Shown here: positions 27,889 through 37,686 of the stretch, in pieces
Layout: each line of letters opens with the position of its first letter
Numbering within the stretch: position 1 is the first letter of the stretch
Assembly (NCBI GenBank): GCA_019244955.1
Contig: JAFASC010000222.1
Coordinates: forward strand, 1-37,686
DNA: 37,686 bases
Direction: 5' to 3'
From: Methylobacteriaceae bacterium
GTDB taxonomy: Bacteria > Pseudomonadota > Alphaproteobacteria > Rhizobiales > Beijerinckiaceae
The notes under the pieces: model-generated
What the model was told of the DNA's origin: nothing
Database searches by the model: none
Seen by the model: only the letters and a program-made list of their open reading frames with translations
Position numbers and translations under genes: made by a program

Positions 27889-28995
27889 GTGATGTTGACC
27901 GGTCCCAGCAGCAAAGCTGAGCCATTCCTGTTTCGGGTCGCCGACCCGACAAGCGACGGCGGTCGCGCAGGCGTGCACGGCGGCGCGCACGAGCCGGCCG
28001 ATCTGCGCAAGGCGCTCGAGCGGACAACGCTCGCGCTCGCCGCCGGCGAGATCGGCGTCTGGGAATGGGACTTCGTCAGCGGCAGCTTCATTTGGGATGA
28101 GCGGATGCGCACCCTCTGGGGCCTGCCCGACGACACGGTTCCAACATACGAGCTGTTTCGCAATGCTTTGAACCCCGCCGATGTCGAGCGCAGCGACGGC
28201 GCACTCCTGACCGCCACCAACCCCGCCCGCGATGGCGACTATGAAGTCGAATACCGCGTGATCGGCATCAAGGACGGTATCGAACGCTGGGTACTGGCGC
28301 AGGGCCGCGCCTTCTTCCAAGACGGCAAAGCGATTCGCATGATCGGTACCGCGCGCGACGTCACCGAGCGTAAGCAGCGCGAAGCGCATGTCCGTTTCCT
28401 CATGCGAGAGATCGCGCATCGCTCGAAAAATCTGCTGGCGGTGATCCAAGCAATGGCGCGCCAGACCGCAGTGACGGCCGGCTCTGCACATGATTTCGAG
28501 CAGATATTCTCCGCGCGCCTGCAGGCGCTCGCTGCCTCACACGACATTCTCATGGATGAGGACTGGCATGGCGCCTCGATTGAGGAGCTCGTGCGCACGC
28601 AGGTCGGTCACTACGTCGATCTGATCGGCACGCGAATTGATCTCGCCGGCCCGGAAATGATGCTGAAGCCGGAAGCTGCGCAGAATCTTGGGCTGGCCCT
28701 GCATGAGCTGGCAACCAATGCAGCAAAATACGGCGCGCTCGCCAACGAAGATGGACGTATCGAGATACGCTGGGAACTCGATCAGAGCCGCTTCCGAATC
28801 AGCTGGCAGGAGATTGGCGGGCCGCCGGTTTCGCCACCTCAACGCGAAGGATTCGGTCATAAGGTCGTGACGCGAATCGTAACCTTGGCGCTCGAAGGCA
28901 CGGTCGATTTGCGTTTCGAGCCGAGCGGCCTCGTCTGGCGGCTCGACATTCCGGACAAGCACATCCTCACCCGGGGCGGTGGCGGCCGCGGGTGA
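27889..28995 (+). CDS. PAS-domain HWE-family sensor histidine kinase
   Basis: PAS region GEIGVWEWDFVSGSFIWDERMRTLWGL...IRMIGTARDVTERKQRE; H-box REIAHRSKNLLAVIQAMARQT; N-box LALHELATNAAKYGAL; HWE W-x-E motif ISWQEIGGPPV. Confidence 0.9.
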   Translation: MMLTGPSSKAEPFLFRVADPTSDGGRAGVHGGAHEPADLRKALERTTLALAAGEIGVWEWDFVSGSFIWDERMRTLWGLPDDTVPTYELFRNALNPADVERSDGALLTATNPARDGDYEVEYRVIGIKDGIERWVLAQGRAFFQDGKAIRMIGTARDVTERKQREAHVRFLMREIAHRSKNLLAVIQAMARQTAVTAGSAHDFEQIFSARLQALAASHDILMDEDWHGASIEELVRTQVGHYVDLIGTRIDLAGPEMMLKPEAAQNLGLALHELATNAAKYGALANEDGRIEIRWELDQSRFRISWQEIGGPPVSPPQREGFGHKVVTRIVTLALEGTVDLRFEPSGLVWRLDIPDKHILTRGGGGRG

Positions 28996-28998
28996 GGA
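28964..28998. repeat. Perfect 10-bp inverted repeat TCCTCACCCG-N15-CGGGTGAGGA spanning the HWE kinase stop codon
   Basis: Arms 28964-28973 and 28989-28998; between convergent genes; no U-tract, so terminator role uncertain. Confidence 0.5.
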
Positions 28999-29006
28999 CG
29001 TCGCGG

Positions 29007-29192
29007 TTAGTACCGCCCGCGCCGCGCGAAGCCGAACACAAGCGAGATCAACAGCAGGACCAGCGCGACCCAGAACAGGATCCGTGCGCCTTCCATGGCC
29101 GTGCCGGCGACGCCGGTGAAGCCGAGCAGCGCGGCAATGACCGCGACGATCAGGAAAACCACGGCCCAATGCAGGAGATTGCCGAAGTTCAT
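29007..29192 (-). CDS. DUF1328-family small membrane protein
   Basis: MNFGNLLHWAVVFLIVAVIAALLGFTGVAGTAMEGARILFWVALVLLLISLVFGFARRGRY: two TM segments with GFTGVAGTA motif. Confidence 0.88.
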   Translation of the reverse strand: MNFGNLLHWAVVFLIVAVIAALLGFTGVAGTAMEGARILFWVALVLLLISLVFGFARRGRY

Positions 29193-29249
29193 ATCTGCCT
29201 CCGCTCAGCGCAGCTTCGACAGGCGAGCCGCGCCCATGACCTGCTCGCA

Positions 29250-29275
29250 AACGGGGAGCTAAGTTGCAAAGTTCC
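29250..29275 (-). promoter_or_regulatory. Candidate EcfG-type promoter GGAAC-N17-CGTT upstream of DUF1328 gene
   Basis: Reverse strand: GGAAC (29275-29271), 17 nt, CGTT (29253-29250), about 58 bp before the start at 29192. Confidence 0.6.
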
Positions 29276-29298
29276 AGCTTCCCGCGGGCGAGAAGCGA

Positions 29299-32103
<2,805 letters not shown>

Positions 32104-32207
32104 TCATTACGCCTGTCGAGGGAGAGAGGGGGGCGGGACCCGCGACAGAAACATCCGCCGCTCGCGCGTTGCATGCGTGAGCGCTTCAGCGGTTCAGGTT
32201 TCGCGCG

Positions 32208-33287
32208 TCACCCTTCGGCGGCATCATCTCCATCGTCGTCGCCGGTTTCGAGGATGCGCTCGGCGATGAGCCCGGCATTCTCGCGGATCGCCTGCTCTAT
32301 TCGCTCAGCCGCCTCGGGATTCTGCTTCAGGAAGAGCTTGGCGTTCTCCCGGCCCTGGCCGAGCCGCTGACTGTCGAAGGAGAACCAGGCGCCCGACTTT
32401 TCGACGACGCCGGCTTTGACGCCGAGATCGACGAGTTCGCCGGCTTTGGAAATGCCTTCGCCGTACATGATGTCGAACTCGACCTGCTTGAACGGCGGGG
32501 CGACCTTGTTCTTGACCACCTTCACACGCGTCTGGTTACCGATCACCTCGTCGCGGTCTTTGATCGCGCCGATGCGGCGGATGTCGAGACGGACGGAGGC
32601 GTAGAATTTCAGAGCATTGCCGCCCGTCGTCGTCTCCGGCGAGCCGTACATGACGCCGATCTTCATGCGGATCTGGTTGATAAAGATCACCATGCAATTC
32701 GAACGCGAGATCGAGGCGGTGAGCTTGCGCAGGGCCTGACTCATGAGCCGCGCCTGCAGGCCCGGCTGCACGTCGCCCATCTCGCCCTCGATCTCGGCGC
32801 GCGGCGTCAGCGCCGCGACCGAATCGACGACCAGCACGTCGACCGCGCCAGAGCGGATCAAGGTATCGGCGATTTCCAGCGCCTGCTCACCGGTGTCGGG
32901 CTGTGAGATCAGGAGATCGTCGAGGTTCACCCCGAGCTTGCGAGCATAGATCGGATCGAGCGCGTGCTCGGCATCAACAAAGGCGCAGGTACCGCCGCGC
33001 TTCTGCGCCTCGGCGACGACATGCAGGGTCAAGGTGGTTTTGCCCGAGGATTCCGGTCCGTAGATTTCGATCACTCGGCCCCTCGGCAGGCCGCCGACAC
33101 CGAGCGCAATATCGAGGCCGAGCGAACCCGTCGGGATGGTCTCGATCTCGACCACCGCCTGCTTGCCCTTGAGCCGCATGATCGAGCCTTTGCCGAAGGC
33201 GCGCTCGATCTGGGACAGGGCGGCGTCGAGCGCCTTGGTCTTGTCCACGGACGTCCCTTCTATGACGCGAAGATTCGGCTGGCTCAC
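32208..33287 (-). CDS. recA: Recombinase RecA
   Basis: [135 protein letters not shown] start at 33287 has AAGGA 8 nt upstream; ORF-track start 33335 less likely. Confidence 0.97.
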   Translation of the reverse strand: MSQPNLRVIEGTSVDKTKALDAALSQIERAFGKGSIMRLKGKQAVVEIETIPTGSLGLDIALGVGGLPRGRVIEIYGPESSGKTTLTLHVVAEAQKRGGTCAFVDAEHALDPIYARKLGVNLDDLLISQPDTGEQALEIADTLIRSGAVDVLVVDSVAALTPRAEIEGEMGDVQPGLQARLMSQALRKLTASISRSNCMVIFINQIRMKIGVMYGSPETTTGGNALKFYASVRLDIRRIGAIKDRDEVIGNQTRVKVVKNKVAPPFKQVEFDIMYGEGISKAGELVDLGVKAGVVEKSGAWFSFDSQRLGQGRENAKLFLKQNPEAAERIEQAIRENAGLIAERILETGDDDGDDAAEG

Positions 33288-33367
33288 GGAAAGAATCCTT
33301 CTGGCATGGGCGGCGCGGCAGAAGCAACGTTCCATTGCTCACGTCCGGCGCAACCTCGATGGGCAGA

Positions 33368-33410
33368 AGTGTACATGCTTTGTTCGCGTCTGCAAGTTCT
33401 TTTTTTGTTC
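33368..33410 (-). promoter_or_regulatory. recA promoter region with LexA/SOS box GAAC-AAAAAAA-GAAC and sigma70-like TTGCAG-N16-TACACT
   Basis: SOS box 33396-33410 (GTTC-N7-GTTC on + strand), directly abutting -35 (33390-33395); -10 at 33368-33373; 80-120 bp upstream of recA GTG. Confidence 0.82.
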
Positions 33411-33520
33411 ACGGGCGTGGGCGCCGGCTACAGGAACTGCCGGGCTTGAGGCGGCTCAATTTGTCCAAACAGGCGACGTAGGCTACCTGGACATACATTT
33501 ATCAGTCACGGTCCGGGGAC

Positions 33521-33709
33521 GTGCCGAAGCGTAAGGCCGATCATTATCTCAAACAGGCCGAGGAGTGCCGCGACCAAGCGACCCGCGCCTTACGCGAGGA
33601 AGACCGCGATTCGTGGCTGAAGCTCGCGGGCAAATGGCAGCGAATGGCGGAAGCAACGCATCACCCCGCCCAGCAGGCGCAGCAGCCGCAAGGAAAGTCC
33701 GACGAATAG
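33521..33709 (+). CDS. Small hypothetical protein (62 aa), charged, helical
   Basis: MPKRKADHYLKQAEECRDQATRALREEDRDSWLKLAGKWQRMAEATHHPAQQ...; resembles small conserved rhizobial proteins. Confidence 0.55.
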   Translation: MPKRKADHYLKQAEECRDQATRALREEDRDSWLKLAGKWQRMAEATHHPAQQAQQPQGKSDE

Positions 33710-33839
33710 GCGGCGGCCGGTTGTCTAGCGCACGTCAGTGCGCGGTGAAAGCGGACCCGATGACCAAGCTCCCTTCGGGCCTGGCAGAACAGCGGCAGAA
33801 GCCGACGTCAACCTTCGACCGGGGTCACGCTGATCGTCG

Positions 33840-34916
33840 ATGCTTGCGCTATCCATGGCGATAGACAAGACCGTGGGTGGCGAGGGTGAGGCGATGCGAC
33901 AAATCTGGATCACCAAAGCCGGCGCGCCCGATGTTCTGCAGATAAAAGACGCGCCTGAGCCCGTGCCGGGGGCTGGCGAAGTGCGCATCCGGGTCGAGGC
34001 AAGCGGCGTCAACTTCGCCGACATTATGGGCCGCATTGGCCTTTATCCCGACCTGCCGCCTATGCCGGTCGTCCCGGGCTATGAAGTTAGCGGGCGTGTC
34101 GATGCGCTCGGCAGCGGCGTCGATGCCGAGTGGCTCGGCCGCGACGTCATCGCCCTGACCCGCTTCGGCGGCTATTCCGATGTGATCTCGGTGGCCTTAG
34201 ACCAGGTGTTTCCCCGGCCGCCGGCATTGTCAGCGATGGAAGCCGCGGCATTGCCGGTGAATTACTTCACCGCCTGGCAACTGATCGTCGTCATGGGCGG
34301 CCTGAAGCGCGGTGAGACCGTCCTCATCCACTCGGCCGGGGGTGGCGTCGGGATCGCGGCGACACAGATCGCCAAGCACATCGGCGCGACGATCATCGGC
34401 ACGGCCTCGGCCGCAAAGCACGATGAGCTGCGCGCGATCGGGGTCGAGCATCTCATCGATTACCGCACTGAGAATTTCGAGACGCGAGCGCGCGCGATCA
34501 CCGGCGGCCGCGGCGTCGAGCTCATTCTCGATCCGGTTGGCGGCGAGTCGCTCAAAAAAGGCTATCGCCTGCTCGCGCCGACCGGCCGGCTCGGCATCTT
34601 CGGCATGTCGTCTGCCGCAACCGGCAAGCAGCGGAATGTGGTGGGACTCGTGCGCGCATTGGCGAGCACGCCGTGGCTGCAATTCAATCCCGTTGGCTTG
34701 ATGAACGCCAACAAGGGCGTGTTCGGCGTCAATCTCGGTCACATGTGGAACGAGGTCGACCGCATCCGTGGCTGGGCCGATCAAATTCTCGATCTCGCCG
34801 CGCAAGGCGTGTTGAAGCCGCGCATTGCGCGCACCTTTTCGTTCGACGAGGCCGCCGCTGCGCATCATTATGTCCAGGACCGACGCAACATCGGCAAGGT
34901 TTTGCTGGTGCCCTAA
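33840..34916 (+). CDS. Zinc-type MDR oxidoreductase, quinone reductase/VAT1-like (start may be 33894)
   Basis: MRQIWITKAGAPDVLQIKDAPEPVPGAGEVRIRVEASGVNFADIMGRIGLYPDLPPMPVVPGYEVSGRV, VLIHSAGGGVGIAATQIAKHIGATIIGTAS, VGGESLKKGYRLLAPTGRLGIFGMS. Confidence 0.88.
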   Translation: MLALSMAIDKTVGGEGEAMRQIWITKAGAPDVLQIKDAPEPVPGAGEVRIRVEASGVNFADIMGRIGLYPDLPPMPVVPGYEVSGRVDALGSGVDAEWLGRDVIALTRFGGYSDVISVALDQVFPRPPALSAMEAAALPVNYFTAWQLIVVMGGLKRGETVLIHSAGGGVGIAATQIAKHIGATIIGTASAAKHDELRAIGVEHLIDYRTENFETRARAITGGRGVELILDPVGGESLKKGYRLLAPTGRLGIFGMSSAATGKQRNVVGLVRALASTPWLQFNPVGLMNANKGVFGVNLGHMWNEVDRIRGWADQILDLAAQGVLKPRIARTFSFDEAAAAHHYVQDRRNIGKVLLVP

Positions 34917-34976
34917 AGCAAGTCGCTCGACGTCAGCGGCAGCCGTAAGGTGGCGATGCGCTGCGGCGCCGGCGGT

Positions 34977-36425
34977 TCAGACGCCGCTCGGCTCGGTGCG
35001 GCGCACCGGGAAAGCGGCCACCGCGCCGCTCGGCGCATCGGGCGCCTCTTGCAGCTCGGCGCGACGCACCGCGATTGCGCGGCGCGCCTCGTCGATTGCC
35101 AGGCACACCGTCTCGAGCCCCGTCTCGTCGAAACGGCTCTCGCGGGCGCGATGCAGCGATTTGAGGGCGACGCGCGTCACCTCGTTGTCGAGGTCTTTCA
35201 AAGCGGCCAGCGACGCCGCTTGCCGCGCCGCCACCTCGATCTTGATCAATTCGTCGATGACCGCCATGGCGGCACGCCGGCCGTGCGCTTGCAACCGGCT
35301 GACCAAGGTCGCAACCAGGGAGCCGAGCCCGCCTAAGACCATCGCCAGGATGTAGAACCAGTCGCCATACTGGTCCATGAAGCTCTTCTCGGTATCCTGG
35401 TAATAGGCGGTCGCGCCGGGATGCAGTGCGAACGGCGCGCCTTTTTCGGTTGCCGGCGCCTCCATGTAAGCCGCAACGGGTGCCTGCGCGGCAAGCGCTC
35501 GGCGCATCGAGAACAGCCATTTCGTCGCGGCATCCACCGTGCCTTCCGGGATGCTCAGTGCGGCGACGAGCTGATGGTCCACGCCAACCGTGCTTGCGTC
35601 CTCCTTCGGCTGCGGCGCCAAGCCGCCGAAGAATCCGGCAGGGATGTCGACTTTGCTCAACCCCGGCAGCCGTTCGGCCACCGCCTCGGCGTTCTCGAAT
35701 TCGATCAAGGGCGCCTTGGCTTTGTCGGACGATAGAGCTGAGCGCACCTGTTCCACCGACGGCGCCTTCAGCGGTTGCACGAGGAAGACCGCATCGAACA
35801 ATGTGCTCGCTGCGGCCGGGGTCACCTGCTCGGCGGCCAGCGGCAGGTGGATAACCGAAGGCGCGTTCACGCCATAGAAACCAAGGAGTGCATCAAACAG
35901 GCGCACATTTGCCGGGTCGGCCGGCACGATGGCGACCCGCTTCTTGGCAAGGTCGGCGACCTTGGCGATCTTGGCGCGCGGAGTCGCGAATAGGAGCGCC
36001 GCGTCCCTGTGCACGATCAGCATCGTGCCGGCGCGCTTGGGCACCGCGACATCGCTGCGCACGATGGCGAAATCCGCCTTGCCGTCGTCGACGGCCGAGG
36101 ACGCCGCCGACGGATCGTCAGCGCGCATGACGCGGATCTGGGCTCTGTCCAGGCCTTTGTGCAGCGTCTCGACCGCCTCGGCGAAGGCGATGTCGGACGG
36201 CTCCGCCGCGGCGAGGCTCAACACCCAGAGTTCATTGGCGAAGCGGAAGGCCAAAGCGGCCACGACTGCGATCGCCAGCGCGATGGCAATCAGCGTCGGA
36301 AACGACGCAAAAAGAAAAACGGCCCGTTTGAGGCCCCGGTTACGCAGCATTCGAATGGGTTCCTCGACGCCCATTATACATGCCGCGGGAGGAGTTCCCA
36401 AGGGACGGCGGCACGCCCGCCGCAC
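34977..36425 (-). CDS. TAXI-family TRAP-type solute-binding protein, membrane-anchored, with C-terminal TM and cytoplasmic tail (start likely downstream of 36425)
   Basis: N-terminal TM; EAVETLHKGLDRAQIRVMRADDPSAASSAVDDGKADFAIVRSDVAVPKRAGTMLIVHRDAALLFATPRAKIAKVADLAKKRVAIVPADPANVRLFDALLGFYGV; second TM WFYILAMVLGGLGSLVATLVS followed by about 100 charged residues. Confidence 0.78.
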   Translation of the reverse strand: MRRACRRPLGTPPAACIMGVEEPIRMLRNRGLKRAVFLFASFPTLIAIALAIAVVAALAFRFANELWVLSLAAAEPSDIAFAEAVETLHKGLDRAQIRVMRADDPSAASSAVDDGKADFAIVRSDVAVPKRAGTMLIVHRDAALLFATPRAKIAKVADLAKKRVAIVPADPANVRLFDALLGFYGVNAPSVIHLPLAAEQVTPAAASTLFDAVFLVQPLKAPSVEQVRSALSSDKAKAPLIEFENAEAVAERLPGLSKVDIPAGFFGGLAPQPKEDASTVGVDHQLVAALSIPEGTVDAATKWLFSMRRALAAQAPVAAYMEAPATEKGAPFALHPGATAYYQDTEKSFMDQYGDWFYILAMVLGGLGSLVATLVSRLQAHGRRAAMAVIDELIKIEVAARQAASLAALKDLDNEVTRVALKSLHRARESRFDETGLETVCLAIDEARRAIAVRRAELQEAPDAPSGAVAAFPVRRTEPSGV

Positions 36426-36435
36426 CGCCGCGCGT

Positions 36436-36927
36436 TCAGCCCAAAAACGCGATCGTCAGCCATTCCGCCGCAAGGGCCGGCTTGTCCTTGCCCTCGATCT
36501 CTATCGAGACGGCATAGCGCACGACAGCCTGGCCCGGCTTTCGCGTGACATCGGATATTTTGAACCGGCCGCGGATCTTTGACCCCGCCGGAACTGGCGA
36601 AATGAAGCGGATTTTGTCGAAGCCGTAATTCATCCCCATCGTGCGTCCTTCGATGTCGGGCAGCGCGTCGTAAGCCATCGCGCTCAGCATCGACAATGTG
36701 AGGAAACCGTGCGCGATAGTGCTGCCGAACGGCGTCTCGCGTTTGGCGCGCTCGGGGTCGGTGTGGATGAAATAGGGATCGAAGGTGAGTTCTGCGAAGG
36801 CGTCGATCTTGTCCTGGTCGAGAGCCGTCCAGTCCGATACGCCGACTTCCTGGCCGATCAGGCTCTCAAGATCAGCGGCGTCGATCTTGCGGTTGTCGTT
36901 TTTGTAGAGGGCCGAGGAACTCAGCAT
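36436..36927 (-). CDS. MaoC-like hotdog-fold dehydratase/hydratase
   Basis: LIGQEVGVSDWTALDQDKIDAFAELTFDPYFIHTDPERAKRETPFGSTIAHGFLTLSMLSAM: MaoC signature. Met at 36927 preferred over 37035. Confidence 0.88.
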   Translation of the reverse strand: MLSSSALYKNDNRKIDAADLESLIGQEVGVSDWTALDQDKIDAFAELTFDPYFIHTDPERAKRETPFGSTIAHGFLTLSMLSAMAYDALPDIEGRTMGMNYGFDKIRFISPVPAGSKIRGRFKISDVTRKPGQAVVRYAVSIEIEGKDKPALAAEWLTIAFLG

Positions 36928-37019
36928 TTGTTTTTCTCTTCTCGGGACGTGCCGCCGGCAATTAGCCCGCTGTAAGGCGGGGTGTCGAGGGGCGGCTGCG
37001 GCCGCTATAAGGAGAGCCG

Positions 37020-37686
37020 ATGACCCTTCGCCCACTCCGCTTCGTCTTCGTGGCCGCGGCCCTCCTCTGCGCCGCGCCTCCCGCGTACGCGCAGCTCTCG
37101 TCCGAGGCCGCCGCGAAGGTCGAGCGCGTCACCGCAAGCGCGTCCTACAAAACCGCGATGGCGGCACTTTCGGCCGATCACGACCGCATCGTTGAGGAAA
37201 ACATCGCGCTGACCGAAATTCCCGCACCACCCTTCAGGGAAGCGGCGAAGGCGAAAGCATTCTTCGAGCTGTTCTCCAGGCTCGGCCTCGAAGAGGTCGG
37301 CATCGACGCCGAAGGCAACGTCACAGGGCTGCGCCGCGGTAGGGGCGGTCCGCTGCTGGCGGTGGCGGCGCATCTCGACACGGTGTTCCCCGAAGGCACC
37401 GACGTGCATGTCAAACGCGACGGCACGATCCTGCGCGCGCCGGGTGTCGGGGACGACACGCGCGGCCTCGCCATCATGCTCGGCATCATCCGCGCGATGG
37501 ACGCCGCGCATATCGCGACGGAAAGCGACATCCTCTTCGTCGCCAGCGTCGGCGAGGAGGGCCTCGGCGATCTGCGCGGCATGAAATACCTGTTCGGCAA
37601 AGGGCCATACAAGGACCGCATCAAGACGTTCATCGCGATCGACGGCCTCACTCCGCAGGCGATCATGACGACGGCGCTCGGCTCGA
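37020..37686 (+). CDS. Secreted M20-family metallopeptidase, N-terminal part only, runs off window
   Basis: AAGGAG then ATG at 37020; translation MTLRPLRFVFVAAALLCAAPPAYAQLSSEAAAKVERV... (signal peptide), EIPAPPFREAAKAKAFFELF, VAAHLDTVFPEGTDV, GVGDDTRGLAIMLGIIRAM, VGEEGLGDLRGMKYL. Absent from ORF track because truncated. Confidence 0.85.
   Translation, partial: MTLRPLRFVFVAAALLCAAPPAYAQLSSEAAAKVERVTASASYKTAMAALSADHDRIVEENIALTEIPAPPFREAAKAKAFFELFSRLGLEEVGIDAEGNVTGLRRGRGGPLLAVAAHLDTVFPEGTDVHVKRDGTILRAPGVGDDTRGLAIMLGIIRAMDAAHIATESDILFVASVGEEGLGDLRGMKYLFGKGPYKDRIKTFIAIDGLTPQAIMTTALGS

Overview
GC-rich chromosomal segment, probably from an alphaproteobacterium (inferred from the GAAC-N7-GAAC SOS box at recA, EcfG-like promoter motifs, an HWE kinase, and a paaABCDE-type operon). 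Contents from left to right: (i) a minus-strand trehalose/alpha-glucan operon, otsA-glgX-treZ-[malQ::treY fusion]-glgE(partial), with ATGA overlaps; (ii) a plus-strand cluster of four genes that looks like bacterial sphingolipid/ceramide synthesis and modification: alpha-oxoamine synthase (serine palmitoyltransferase-like), GNAT/YghO-like acyltransferase (ceramide synthase candidate), DES1-like sphingolipid delta-4 desaturase, FA2H/Scs7-like 2-hydroxylase; (iii) an MFS transporter; (iv) paaX-paaABCDE (phenylacetyl-CoA epoxidase) with a candidate operator; (v) pncB; (vi) a YdcF-like protein, a PlsC-like acyltransferase and an SLC13-type permease; (vii) a small candidate stress-response neighbourhood (PRC-barrel protein, NepR-like small protein, HWE histidine kinase, DUF1328 protein) with three EcfG-like promoters; (viii) alaS carrying one in-frame TAA in the catalytic region, then recA with an SOS box; (ix) a VAT1-like oxidoreductase, a TAXI-type binding protein, a MaoC-like protein and a partial M20 peptidase. 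The best candidates for new biology are the eukaryote-like sphingolipid cluster and the stress-promoter neighbourhood. The alaS nonsense codon most needs verification. All family calls come from reading the protein sequences; no database search was run.
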